Assembly (NCBI GenBank): GCA_031761405.1
Contig: JASEVX010000011.1
Coordinates: 29,295,067 to 29,359,066 of the forward strand
Source: Serripes groenlandicus
Lineage: Eukaryota > Mollusca > Bivalvia > Cardiida > Cardiidae
Direction of reading: 5' to 3'
Length of the DNA stretch: 64,000 bases
Below are positions 12,145-22,499 of this stretch, piece after piece. Numbering within the stretch: the first letter of the stretch is position 1; every line of letters starts with the position of its first letter. The notes beneath the pieces are model-generated. The model was not told where the DNA came from. It saw only the letters and a list, made by a program, of their open reading frames with translations, and did not search any database. A program made the position numbers and the translations under genes.

Positions 12145-12216
12145 ATGGCTTCGGGAGGAATACAAACTAGGCCGCGTAAACTGAATTTTTCCAAAGTACG
12201 CGAGGAATATTATTAG
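12145..12216 (+). other. Short plus-strand ORF facing away from the helicase gene (23 aa)
   Basis: ATG in the context CGCCATGG, basic N-terminus (TRPRKLNFSKVREEYY), then TAG. It could be the first coding piece of a divergent transcript. No partner exon can be assigned, so I do not call a gene. Confidence 0.2.
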
Positions 12217-13110
12217 TTGGATGCAGATTTCGGCAGGTTTGTGTTGATAAATTTGAAGATTAGGTTATTATTGTTTGATAAGCGATTTGAGATAAGGAGA
12301 CATAGCTCGGAACGATTTTTGCAGAATTTTTTATCGAAGGTGATTAGATTTTGTGCCCGCGACTCATTTCATTCCTTGTGTTTTTTTATAGTATACGTTT
12401 TTTTGTTTTTTATATATATATATATAAACTGTTATAAAACGTCAGACTCCTGTGTCAATATTCAATGTTGGAAAAGCTTTTAACGGAATTGAGAAAAGTC
12501 AACAGCAGTCCGACGAATTAAAAGACTTTGAACAGATATATCTACAAAACATTTACGGATCGGAGATATACACCTACCTTTATGAAAGTACCAGTATGTT
12601 TTGAAGTTGAAAGGTAAAGTCTGAGTGACTTTATACTAACTCTACTAGATCAACGCGGATGACAGTAAGCTGTCAGCGACAAAACCATGCAGTACAATCT
12701 TCAACATTTCAACTGGTGTTGCGGAGGAAAATTTTAACTCTCCGTATCACCTCGCAAAAGGAAATCAACAAATGATACTCCAAAACAGACACGTAAAAAG
12801 ACATGTGAGGAGTCATACAGAATTTCAACAGTTACTGGGAAAGGCGAACATTCCGATCACATTGACAAGTTCAAGATCCAGAAAGAGAAAACCCCAAAAC
12901 AATCACGTAAAAGGGCATGTGAGGAGTAAGGGCTAACCAAATGTCTCGAAAAGTTTCAACTTTTCAAATTGTCATTGTGTATATTTTATCTTAAGATAAA
13001 ATAAAAGTTCAAAAATACATTTTTGTTTTTTAAATCCCTTACCAGAAAAAACATTTGAAAACATGTATTTACACTAGGTTGTGCCCCACAACTTTTCATA
13101 GAATAACGTT
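12217..13110. other. Non-coding or decayed region
   Basis: It contains (TA)n at about 12411-12426 and a Lys/Arg-rich plus-strand frame around 12735-12930 (KRKSTNDTPKQTRKK, repeated as TPKQSRKRACEE, then TAA). There is also a perfect palindrome TTTTATCTTAAGATAAAA at about 12986. I could not join these into a gene. Confidence 0.35.
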
Positions 13111-13120
13111 CAGTTATTTC

Positions 13121-13179
13121 ATTGGTCAAGCTTAATTCTGAGTCAAAATGTAGTTCAATCCGACCTAACGGTATAAATA
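13121..13179 (+). promoter_or_regulatory. CCAAT and TATA promoter of a histone-type unit
   Basis: ATTGGTC (inverted CCAAT) at 13121-13127 and TATAAATA at 13172-13179. The predicted start is near 13200-13205, leaving about 30 nt of leader before the ATG at 13231. Confidence 0.55.
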
Positions 13180-13230
13180 GCAGAACGTCATTTTCAATCC
13201 ACACATTCTTTTTAACTCATCGATATCAAC

Positions 13231-13479
13231 ATGTAATTATTCAGAGGTGTGTTAAAAGTCTTCATTGATTTAATTGACGTTGGCCGTAGACTGTATAATA
13301 TATTTACTGAATTATACGTTAATCGGAGACTACCTCGGGAAATTGATACAATTCGTTATCCAGATGGGGTGTATTTAGTCAGAGTGATGATAGCAAAAGC
13401 TACTTATGAGTTCTGTCTCCTTGCAGTTCTCATAGGTACTTCACTGGGTAATTGGTATGCCAATGCCATTCGACTTTAA
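13231..13479 (+). pseudogene. Histone-type small ORF, H2A-like in places, with a stop at codon 2
   Basis: ATG at 13231 sits in good context (ATCAACATG), but the next codon is TAA. The same frame is then open for 80 codons to TAA at 13477-13479. The unit is built like a replication-dependent histone gene: TATA box upstream, no intron, and a canonical 3' stem-loop 19 nt after the stop. The peptide resembles histones only in spots: RGVLKVF as in H4, VGR, and VYL-x2-VM-x4-A-x2-E like the H2A fold (VGR...VYLAAVM...AAE). The length suits a bare histone fold without tails. It may be a diverged histone variant or relic, or an unrelated ORF that acquired histone-type control. Imperfect 28-bp direct repeats flank the unit (12951 and 13531). 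Confidence 0.4.
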
Positions 13480-13498
13480 CACCCCAACAAAACAAAAC

Positions 13499-13514
13499 GG
13501 TCCTTTTTAGGGCC
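13499..13514 (+). terminator. Histone mRNA 3' stem-loop
   Basis: GGTCCTTTTTAGGGCC forms a six-pair stem (one G-T pair) with a TTTT loop, preceded by AAAAC and followed by ACACCA, as in metazoan histone mRNAs. TTAGAAAGTT at 13526-13535 is a plausible purine-rich histone downstream element for U7 snRNA. Confidence 0.6.
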
Positions 13515-13564
13515 ACACCACATACTTAGAAAGTTCAACTTTTTCAAATTTGTCATTGAAAAAC

Positions 13565-14278
13565 GGCTAAGTCCACGGTCTATCCTATCAAGGAGGGTAG
13601 ACCGGCCCGGTCTACCCTCCTTCGGAAGGTAAATCATCTCCTAAGGAGGGGTAGACTGGGGAATGCACTGGTCAGCTAGACCTGTCGGTCTACCCTCCTT
13701 GGACATCCCCCAGTCTACCCCTCCTTAGGAGATGATTTACCTTCCGAAGGAGGGTAGACCGGACCGGTCTACCCTCCAGATTGAAAAAACGACTAAGTCC
13801 AACTTTTGCGGCTGCCCCGGTCTACCCTCCCTTGGTCCGCCCCGGTCTACCCTCCTTTGGAGACGAATTACCTTCCAAAGGAGGGTAGACCGGGGCAGCC
13901 GCAAAATAACAGAGTTATTTAAATGCCCCAGTTCCCCTTCATACCTTTACTCTTTAAATCCCTTTTATAAGGAGGGTAGAAAGACCTAAAAACGACTAAG
14001 TCCACGGTCTATCCTATCAAGGAGGGTAGACCGGCCCGGTCTACCCTCCAGATTGAAAAAACGACTAAGTCCAACTTTTGCGGCTGACCCGGTCTACCCT
14101 CCCTTACCTTTTTCCCCGCTGACCCGGTCTACCCTCCTTTGGAGACGAATAGAGTTATTTAAATGACCCAGTTCCCCTTCATACCTTTACTCTTTAAATC
14201 CCTTTTAAAAGGAGGGTAGACCGGGTCATGACCCGGTCTACCCTCCTTTGGAGACGAAATACCCTCCTTTACTACTAA
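13565..14278. repeat. Array of long hairpins built from GGAGGGTAGACCGG
   Basis: The 14-mer and its complement recur about twenty times. The largest hairpin has 70-bp arms, 13592-13661 and 13708-13777, with one mismatch and a 46-nt loop. Each arm contains its own 29-bp palindrome (13592-13620, 13749-13777). A second hairpin pairs TTTTGCGGCTGCCCCGGTCT (about 13806) with its complement ending near 13905. A 36-bp perfect palindrome centred on GGGTCATGACCC lies near 14213-14248. Blocks starting AACGACTAAGTCCA are repeated at about 13565, 13788, 13990 and 14060. There is no coding sense; open frames here arise from the repeats. Confidence 0.75.
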
Positions 14279-14770
14279 GAATCATTATGCTGGATCGAAA
14301 ACTGACATTACTATCATTCCGTTTGATCGAATACTGTCAGAATGGCAGAAAGATTGTATCATTCTGCTGTCTAGCAAAACGAGAGTCTCATTATGTAGTG
14401 TCACAGAATGGCAGAAAGATTGTATCATTCTGATGTGTAGCAAATTGACAGAATGGTTGAACGATGCGTTCATTCTGTTGTGTCTCTAACTGCCAGAATG
14501 GCAGAAAGATTGTATAATTTTGATGTGTAGCAAATTGACAGAATGGTAGAACGATCCTGTAGAGTCTCAAACTGACAGAATGCATGCTAGTCGGTGTGGC
14601 AAAATGACATAATGACAGAAGAATACTATCATTCTGCTGTGAAGCAAACTGACAGAATGGTAAAACGATGCGATCATTATGAACAGTCGCAACATTGACA
14701 GAATGGTAGAAAGATTGTCTCATTCTGGCGTCTATCAAACTAGAATGCCAAAACGAGAGTCTCATTATTT
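14279..14770. repeat. 45-bp minisatellite, copy A
   Basis: About 11 units of the form GACAGAATGGCAGAAAGATT plus ATCATTCTGATGTGTAGCAA. Alternating variants give a 90-bp higher-order period. Each unit has AGAATG...CATTCT inverted ends. ORFs across it are repeat translations. Confidence 0.75.
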
Positions 14771-14870
14771 AAGTCCAGTGAGGTTTATATTTGTAGTAAT
14801 ATACGATGGAGGATTAAACGGGTCTTTACCCAACACAATCGTTCTTATGACTTGACTAAAACCCTATGCC

Positions 14871-14928
14871 GTGGTACTAGAAAGAATCGTCTCACTTAGA
14901 CGATTCTTTTGAGTAACCACAAGATAGA
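14871..14928. repeat. Recurrent hairpin, copy A
   Basis: GGTACT-AAAGAATCGTCTCA pairs with TTAGACGATTCTTTTGAGTA. Related hairpins lie at 25522-25582, 37860-37920, 49879-49950 and 60786-60857. DNA from 14771 to 15346 is otherwise featureless. Confidence 0.7.
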
Positions 14929-15346
14929 CGCAACAAACAGACAACTGATCATACTATTTCAGATGTAAATTCGTGTGGTACAGACAGTCAAATTACACGT
15001 CAGAGAACTTACAACAATTTGCGAAAAATAAAGATCGGATAATTGAGAATATATGTGTATCTCATGACACGTTATGCTGCATTTACTGTGTGACAGACAT
15101 TCATAGGCAATGTGGAAATGTTGTCACATAACGTATGTATGCAATGAAGCAGAAATATTACAGCAAGATGCAGTGAATTTCATGATTTCATGACCAGGAA
15201 AGATGAGATAATGCAAGGCTGGCTCCAAAAATTGTTGCCACAAATTACAACAAAAGTAAACACCGTACTTGATCAAAAGAAAGCGTAGTATGTTTCTTCC
15301 ATGGGCAAACAGAATGAATCGGTAAAAGAATCACTCGTCGTTATCG

Positions 15347-15576
15347 TTAACCCTTTCCCTCACATAGACGCTTTCTGACGCCTCTGCAGCAGACGGCTTT
15401 TTGAAAACATAGTGACAAAAGAAGAAATTGCACAAAACGTGCAATTTCTCCTTTTGCCACAATGTTTTCCACTTTTGGTCATAGGTTATCCATTCAACTA
15501 TAGAGATTTTCCATTTTTCGACTAAATATGTTCAAAGTCGTCTGCTGCAGAATTGTCGTATGAGGGAAAGGGTTAA
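15347..15576. mobile_element. TTAA MITE (CCCTTTCCC family), reference copy
   Basis: TTAA-CCCTTTCCCTCACATAGA ... GTATGAGGGAAAGGG-TTAA, 230 bp, with the inner palindrome GCACAAAACGTGC. The CCC start and TTAA target fit a piggyBac-like non-autonomous element. It is absent at the matching place in unit C. Confidence 0.75.
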
Positions 15577-16493
15577 AAGTATTAGAAGTCGACGTTAAGA
15601 TCGAACCGATTCTGAAAGCAATGAAGAACATCTGATGGTGACGGAAATAGGTGTGAACCACGTGATCTGGCATTTCAAGGGGGCAATCTGCACAGGACTT
15701 GTACACCCACCGCGTAAATGTATATTGCTAGAAGATCATGTCCTTCTGGTCTGCATCTGTCAAGACAATACGGTATCGGCAATGAATATATCATCAAAGA
15801 AACAAATTGCTGCGGTCAAGGTTACTTCAATGCCATTTGGGATAGCCAGCAGTGCAGGTGAACGTCGTGCTCTTGTGACTGTTCCATTCAAAAAGAAAGT
15901 TGTACAAGTTACATTACAATGATCAAATCTAAAAACCTATTATATAAACACCAATACTGCAATCTATTGTATAGAACCATTTACAATAAAAGATAATGAA
16001 TCTTTCATTGCGACATCCAAAGAAACAGGGAAGATGTACATGATCAATTGGAACGGATATAAACTAAAAGAGATAGCTGTGTAAACGGCAAAGGCATTTA
16101 TTGGATGTTAGGCCTTTCGCCAGGATATTATATCATATGTGGACGATATTGTTGTCAACGAACGACATGAAATGGTTTTTGCGTCATCTCCAAAGATGAA
16201 AAAGGTTTTGCAGTTAGTTTTGATGGAGAATTAAAATTAATCTATAACCAACCTGCCATTGATATCCCAATGGGCCTGACAGTTGGACCTAATTCTCGAA
16301 TTCTCCTGTGTTCGTATGGCAGCCATCAAGTTGTAGAACTTGAACCCAATGATGTTACATACTATAGGACTGTCCTGACTAAATGAGATGGTCTGGCAGG
16401 ACCATTGGACATTTCCTTTCAAACGTCATCTAAAGAAGTGGTTGTGTGCGAAGATGATAAAGGTAGAGAAGTCAAGGCATTCACCGTGTTGTA
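15577..16493 (+). pseudogene. TRIM/NHL-like beta-propeller gene remnant, copy A
   Basis: The plus-strand frames read VLLVCICQDNTVSAMNISSK, then PFGIASSAGERRALVTV, then, after frameshifts and stops, NESFIATSKETGKMYMINW, IPMGLTVGPNSRILLCSYGS and DGLAGPLDISF. I recall such text from the C-terminal propeller of molluscan TRIM proteins; this is by memory. A one-base loss (AGCAATGAAG against AGCAATTGAAG in C) and a stop in GCTGTGTAAACGG break it. No RING or B-box is present. Confidence 0.5.
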
Positions 16494-18067
16494 GCATTCA
16501 GTAACCTTGAACATTCAATTGGATCCAAATGATGTTTATAGGCGGGGAATGTGGTACGATTTATAGTATTTTTAATATTTAGTAGTTTGAATTACTTGGC
16601 CATCCGTCATTTAAAAAGATATGGGTTACTAGTATACATCTAATATAACTGTCTGTTGTTTAAATATGCGGGTGTTATCCAATGATGTTCGTGTATTTGA
16701 ATTACATTTATGTACCCGAAATAGTCCTTTATTGGTTCAGTAAAATATTTTATTTTATTCTAACGTTTTCATGCGTCCTTTATTCACCAAAACGCAATGG
16801 TTGAAACCCGCGATACAGTTTGGCGATTTGACTCTCAGCAACGTAGTCGTAATCACGTGATGGTAAATTGACGTAAATGGAGCTACAGTTCTAGTGTTTT
16901 GTCAATAGATATATCAAAGACTGAATTAATTATCGGAGGCTCTGTTGGGACTTGTTGATGCTTCTTCAATGTTAGTAGAGTCATTAAGATACAAAATCGC
17001 TGTACGAGGCTCCTATGCTTGATTGATTGAGGTTTCAACAATTTTCAGTCATATGTTTTGAACCCTTTCCCACATACAACGTATCAGCAGCAGACGACTT
17101 TGAAAACATTTAGTCAGACATATTGAAAATCTGTATAAATGAAAGTATTATTAATTAAAAAGTTGAAAACATTGTGGCACAAAGATAAGATGCCCATCAT
17201 GAACCCTTTTTTCGTTTGCCACCATGTTTTCAAAAGTCGTCTGCTGCAGATGTGGCAAAATATGTCTGTAAGTGGGAGTGTTAATTGTTAGCTCCACTTC
17301 CTGAAAGCCAGTCAAGCTTATGTCATGGCGAATTGTCCGTCGTGTGTCCGTGCGTGCGTCTTTAAACAATTTGCTTCAAACGACTTCTCCTCCCTAACCA
17401 CTTGGCCAATTGGGATGAAACTTCATAGGAGGGAGGCATCCTCTCAATGTCCTCATCCTAAATTCCTTCAAATATTTTGGATCCATGCACAATTCTGGTT
17501 TAAAATTATATATTTTGAAACCATGCCTATAATGAAAGTTTCATGCTGAGACCTAGTGCTCTAATGTCCAAAGAAATTGTATAATTATTTGTAAAATACT
17601 TCATGGTATGTTCAACTGTTTCCAATTGCATCAATATTCCGTTTTCCTTAACACTGCTTGTATACTTATCCTATTACATAAATTCACCATTTTTAGACTC
17701 GTTCAAATTCAAGAGATCTAAGAGATTAAAAATCCTGTAAAATTATGCATTTGATTTTGAGGAGTGGAGATTGCCTTGGCAGGCTGGCACAACAGGATCA
17801 TTTCTCTGTCCATCCCTTCTCTGTTGTCAATATTTTACTTAAGGACTAAGTGGAAGGCGACACACATGCTCTTTCGAACATTCTTGCAGTGTCCAATCTA
17901 GGATGCGAAAACAAGGGGGGGGGGGGGGGGGGGGGATTTTATCATATCCCCTCTCCCATAGATTGGGCACTGTTCTTGTCGTAAGTAGTTTGCTGTTGAA
18001 GCATCAAAGGGAAAAGGGTTGAAGCTTTTATCCGATGATGGTAGTTCGAATATAAATAGTTTTGAAG
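16494..18067. other. Non-coding part of unit A with a diverged MITE and a G21 tract
   Basis: A diverged TTAA MITE lies at about 17059-17286 (CCCTTTCCCACATACAACG ... GTAAGTGGGAGTGTTAA). An uninterrupted run of 21 G occupies 17915-17935. The copy in B lacks about 0.4 kb corresponding to 16630-17060. No gene seen. Confidence 0.5.
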
Positions 18068-18299
18068 TATTAACGCTTTTCCTCATGTAGACACTTTCTG
18101 ACGCCTCTGCAGCAGACAGCTCTTTGAAAACATGGCAACAAAAGAAGAAATTGCTCAAAACGAGCAATTTCTCCCTTTGTCACCATGTTTTCAACGCTAT
18201 TCAATTAGTGTTCCTTCATTTAAAGGGATTTTCTGTGCTTTTGCTTAGACATTTTTTAAGTCCTCCGCTGCAGACTTGTTGTATGTTTGAAAGGGTGTT
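18068..18299. mobile_element. Diverged TTAA MITE, unit A
   Basis: GCTTTTCCTCATGTAGACAC ... GTATGTTTGAAAGGGTGTTA, with the inner palindrome GAAATTGCTCAAAACGAGCA. The counterpart in B is at 28363-28594. Confidence 0.6.
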
Positions 18300-18384
18300 A
18301 TGTGGTTACTACTGTTACACACGTGAACACCGTTTTATCATGGCATGAGAAGCATATTGCAATTTATTTCACATCATGCACTAT

Positions 18385-18822
18385 ATAAATATTGCATGGC
18401 TTCCAGTGTGACAGTACATATTGTCAACATGAGTTAAATACTGTTACCCGAGGTTAACAGTCAATAACCGAATGTTGACAATATGTACTGTCACACTGGA
18501 AGTCATGCAATATTTATTTTATTCTACCGAACAAAATTAAAAGTTTATTCAATTTATTCTGTACCTTTATAGGGAAGGTGAACATGGGTAAATCTACTAC
18601 AATATAACACCACATATGAATATACCGGTTAACAGTATACTGTTACATGGCACGCGCGTCTAAACAGTGACGTTATTGTTTTAAATGACATCATGACCAA
18701 CATTGTAACGGTATACTGTTAACTGGTCAAAAACGTACTGTTAGCATGAAACAGTAAAAAATTGCCCATGATCAGTATATGAGAATTTAACATTACAAAG
18801 TCAGGTGAGGTATAATAATGAC
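18385..18822. mobile_element. Double-hairpin element, unit A
   Basis: Arms AATATTGCATGGCTTCCAGT and ACTGGAAGTCATGCAATATT pair at about 18391-18516 (with GTGACAGTACATATTGTCAA inside). A second inverted segment is built on TTAACAGTATACTGTTA, partly lost here. Other copies lie at 28675-29106 and twice at 46296-47110. Confidence 0.65.
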
Positions 18823-18845
18823 GATTAAAACACAGTCATTGTGGG

Positions 18846-19761
18846 GTTAACCCTTTCCTTTATATAGACGGTTTCTGGTATCTCTGGTGCAGACGACTTT
18901 TACAAACATTGTGGCCAAATAATAAATTGCTCATGTTTAGCAATTTCTCCTTTTGTCACAATGTTTCAACTCTTTTTTAGCGAACCTGAGCACGAAGTGT
19001 CCAAGGTGAGTTATTGTTATCGCCCGTCGTGCGTCGTCCGTCAACATCTTCTCCTCTGTAACCAGTTGGTCAATTGTATTGCAACTTCACAGAAAGCATC
19101 CTCTCAATGTCCTCACCAGAATTCTTTTAAATGTTTGAGATCCATTCAGAATTCTAGTTTCCATGACAACCAAACGAAAAAAACTTCTCCCAAACTGGTT
19201 GGCAAATTTTCAAATAATTTTGTAGAAATGTTCCTTGGGTGACTCTATCAGATTCCATCAAGTCATGTCGATTGGTCAAAAAACAAGGCCGCCCGGGGGC
19301 GGGGCTTCTTTGCTTAATATGGCTAAAGTGGAAACTTAAAAAATCTTCTTCTCTAAAAGTGTCAGGCCGATTTTCAAATAATGGTGTAGAAATGTTTCTA
19401 GGTTGACACACTATCAGATTCCTTCAAGTCATGTTGATTGGTAAAAATAAACATGGCCGCCAGGGGGCTAAGCTATTTTGCCTTATATGGCTATAGTGAA
19501 AACTTCAAAAATCTTCTCCTCCGAAAGTGTCAGACCGATTTTCAAATGATTTTGTAGAAATGTTCCTAGGTTGACCCACTATCAGATTCCGTCAAGTCAT
19601 GTTGATTGGTCGAAAACTATGGCCGCCAGGGGGCGGGTATATATTGCTAAATATTGGTCCTCTTATAATAATCATACCTACATATTGAGATTTTCCATTT
19701 GTTTTTACCACATGTTTTTGAAGTCGTCTGCTGCAGATATGTTGTATGTTGGAAAGGGTTC
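18846..19761. mobile_element. TTAA MITE split by a modular repeat, unit A
   Basis: The left MITE part is 18846-18978 and the right part about 19662-19761. A GCTCACCTGAGC-family repeat (18979-19640) sits between them, with three modules each ending GGCCGCC(A/C)GGGGGC. Confidence 0.6.
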
Positions 19762-20004
19762 AAATATATGTTACAATGTTTTCAAAAGCCGTCTGATATT
19801 GAGTCGTCAGAATTTGAGAAAGCGTCTTTATGCAAGAAAGTGTTAAACTTATTTCAAATCCGACAGTCATAACGACCCCAAATCGCCAGAAGTGGTTCAT
19901 TTCTATATGACAGTTGGCTGCAGAACACTAGATTGAATCATACTAGGTTGTAGGAATATACTGGTAGATAATCGTGTGATCCTGAAACATACCAGATCAA
20001 ATAT

Positions 20005-20137
20005 CCAAAACCCTTTCCCACATTTACTGACGCCTGTGCAGCAGATGATTTCTCCATTTGCCACAATGATTTCAACTCTTTTAAATAATTCATAATTTTA
20101 ATTATAGAGATGTTTTGTATGTGAGAAAGGATTAACT
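20005..20137. mobile_element. Short TTAA MITE, unit A
   Basis: ACCCTTTCCCACATTTACTG ... TATGTGAGAAAGGATTAA. It is present inverted in unit B at 32029-32155. Confidence 0.5.
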
Positions 20138-20486
20138 ATTTCATGGGAATGTGTTAACTGAACATTAAACATACACATGTTGTAGTATCAGAGTTCTGCC
20201 ACTGTTCAGGTGATTTGTACTTTATGAGAATTATAAAACTGAAACTTACGTGGAGTTGTTACTATGTTGTAGTCTGATCTGAGTGCTGTTATTATTGTCG
20301 TAGTGAATTGTAATATTTGATATTTTTGTCTACAAAATAAAACAACCCCAATAACATGATGGTCCGGATGTTTTTTATTAATGTCTAGTTAGAGGAAAAT
20401 AATAGCTCCCCTTGTTTACCGTCTTTCAGCCCTGGGTGTGTGAATGCAATCTAGTGCGTGTATGCCGCCGTGTATGCACCTACATG

Positions 20487-20715
20487 CTGTAGTCCGGTAC
20501 GTTACTTGCTCTAGTCTGTCCAATTACATGTTGTGGTATGTCCCGTTACATGCTCTAGTCTGTCCTGTTGCATGATCTAGTTAGTGATGCTTCAATCTGT
20601 CCTTATACATTGTATAGTCTGTCCCGATATATGCTCTAGTCCGTCCCATGACATGCTCTAGTCTGTCCGATCACATGTAGTATTTGTTTCTTCACGTTAC
20701 CTGCTACAGTCTGTC
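20487..20715. repeat. ~24-bp tandem repeat, unit A
   Basis: About ten loose units of GTTACATGCTCTAGTCTGTCC in the 3' flank of the GPCR pseudogene. The copy in B is at 32938-33170. Confidence 0.6.
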
Positions 20716-20942
20716 CTTATATATGCACAATTACCGGAGTGGTCTCTTTGCTCATATATTCTTATTAGCTATACCGCATATATGAAAATTATGTTATTTC
20801 CTTGCATTAAGATCTAGGATTGCAAACAATATATATATTCCAATTTATTCTTTATTTCAGATCTGTTAAGAATACCAAACCGATTGATTTAATTCACCTT
20901 TCAGCTGAAATGATCTGGATCCGATTTTGAAATACACCAGAC

Positions 20943-21984
20943 CTACGCATTCGATAAATTGTGCCTCTTCTTTTTACAGAATAGAAGGATGTGGTAGTAT
21001 TGTCTAAATTGACTGTTGAAAATGCCATATATCCACGGATTTAAGGCGCTATTCAGTAGAAACGATCTTGATCCAATTTTGAAACCTATCAGATCTGAGC
21101 CGGAAAGAAATTGGGCCTCGTGTTCACCCTTTATCGCCCCCCAAACAGAAAGTGACAGGTAAGGTAAGAAACTTAGTACGAAGAGTGTTGTTATAACAAC
21201 CATCACCGTGGTAACGTTGAAGCGACATCTGACCGTCAATGGATTTCCTGCACATGGTCATTTTTCTCCTATGCTTACACACAGAGGCTCCGATGATAGC
21301 ATACAATGCTACCAGGACTATGGTGCAGATGACGAACATCATCACTTGGATTCCGTAGAAAGCAAAACCGAAAGGGCGATTAGATTTGTCTTTTGTCATG
21401 GTGCAATCAAAGCCTGTTATATTTCTTCCTTCATCGTTTATAATTTCCACTTCAATTGATCCGTAGAGAACCGCGGAAGGCCAAGAAAAAAGTACTGCTA
21501 TGCAAACCAGAACGGCAGATACTATCGTTGCTGTCTTGACAGACATTTGCTTGCGTGTTGGTGTACGTATCCGCCTGTATCGATCTACAGCAATCGCCAT
21601 CAGTGTCAGAATCGACCCAATAACGACTAAATAGTTCAAGAGTCTGTAAGTCTTACAGGCAGCCTCATTTTCAAAGGTGTAGTATAGTTCTATGTCTGCA
21701 ATCCCGACAGGCATGCATATAAGACACTCTATTAGGTCATAGACTGCTAGAACCACGACAAAGAGAGAGTTTGGAGTGAGTTTTGTTTTAAATCCATAAT
21801 AGAAACATACCATGATGTTACCTATAGTACCGGTAACCATCAAAATGACGATATACACGACTGCGGGAACCAATAGATCGGCCATGTTGTCATTTAGAAT
21901 CTGGACTAACTCCTTCGAGCTGAGCGTGCTGTTAGCTTGTAAACTGGTTTCAGACATTTTGCATTTCTGTTCGGAAAAAAACAT
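20943..21984 (-). pseudogene. Class A GPCR, frameshifted copy (unit A)
   Basis: Nearly identical to the intact gene at 33406-34617 through TM5 (frame 21984 to about 21220) and again from TM6 (frame ending 20943). A net 179-bp loss at 21216, matching 33670-33849 in B, removes about 59 residues of the third intracellular loop and shifts the frame. The first frame then stops soon after, and TM6-TM7 lie in another frame. The removed segment has no GT-AG ends, so it is not simply an intron. The C-terminus also differs (NLSNA instead of NL). Confidence 0.75.
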
Positions 21985-22242
21985 ATTCTGTTATTCTTTT
22001 CCCGTGGTTATAACATAATTATTTCGGAAAGCAAGCACATTGAGCTATTCCTGCTTTCGCTGCCTAAGTGAATTAAAACTGTTGGCAAACAATGCCGATT
22101 CAGGTGAAAACAGCTCGTAACGTGCTGTCTCTCCTGAAATCTGCATTCTATGCACTTAGACATTACATTTTACCAAAATTTCTGTCGGTCAAACAACGGG
22201 GTGGTCCAATTTTCAACATTGAAGACTTTGTGAAATTCAACA

Positions 22243-22499
22243 GTGAGAGAGTCCCGCGAGCAAATCAACATTTTGGCCTCTGCGTAATTTATCGACCCAG
22301 ATCAGCCTGCACAAAATGGTCAGGGCCGACACATTCCGTGTCAGGGGGATAGAGGTATAGAGTAATGAGTCCTGAAACAGAGAATCCACAGGAGGTGAAA
22401 CGTGTCTATCCGAGTAAAGCTGCACGGCATGCTTAGGCTGATCCATGTCGACACTTTACGCAGAGTCAACAATGTTGGTTTTCTCGCGGGACGGCTCAT
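22243..22499. mobile_element. ATGAGCCGTCCCGCGAG-family MITE, unit A
   Basis: A 257-bp element whose ends read GAGAGAGTCCCGCGAGCAAA and GTTTTCTCGCGGGACGGCTC. The middle holds ACACATTCCGTGTCAGGGGG and GGCATGCTTAGGCTGATCC. Full or partial relatives are at 34876, 41281, 42824, 43803, 49051, 52980 and 57668. Confidence 0.7.

Noticed and set aside
12481..12608. Possible cyclin-like exon (frame ELKDFEQIYLQNIYGSEIYT)
   Set aside because: The text vaguely recalls the start of a cyclin box, but it is about 40 codons long, lacks a clear acceptor and has no continuation.
12735..12930. Lys/Arg-rich frame with two copies of TPKQ(T/S)RK(K/R)
   Set aside because: It looks coding in composition, but an in-frame TAA lies just upstream and no start or splice partner could be found. 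I describe it only as part of the region.
14279..14770. CRISPR-like array
   Set aside because: Units are contiguous with no unique spacers, and the DNA is eukaryotic.
15635..15922. Real 95-aa gene
   Set aside because: One surviving frame of the TRIM/NHL-like remnant, flanked by frameshifts and stops shared with the other copies.
17915..17935. G-quadruplex regulatory element
   Set aside because: A plain run of 21 G with no nearby gene; more likely slippage, and interrupted in unit B.
20943..21239. Separate small two-TM protein gene
   Set aside because: It is the TM6-TM7 tail of the frameshifted GPCR, matching the intact gene.
22092..22352. 86-codon ORF conserved in units A and B (also 34725-34985)
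   Set aside because: The last third is MITE sequence, and conservation is explained by the recent duplication. No domain is recognised.
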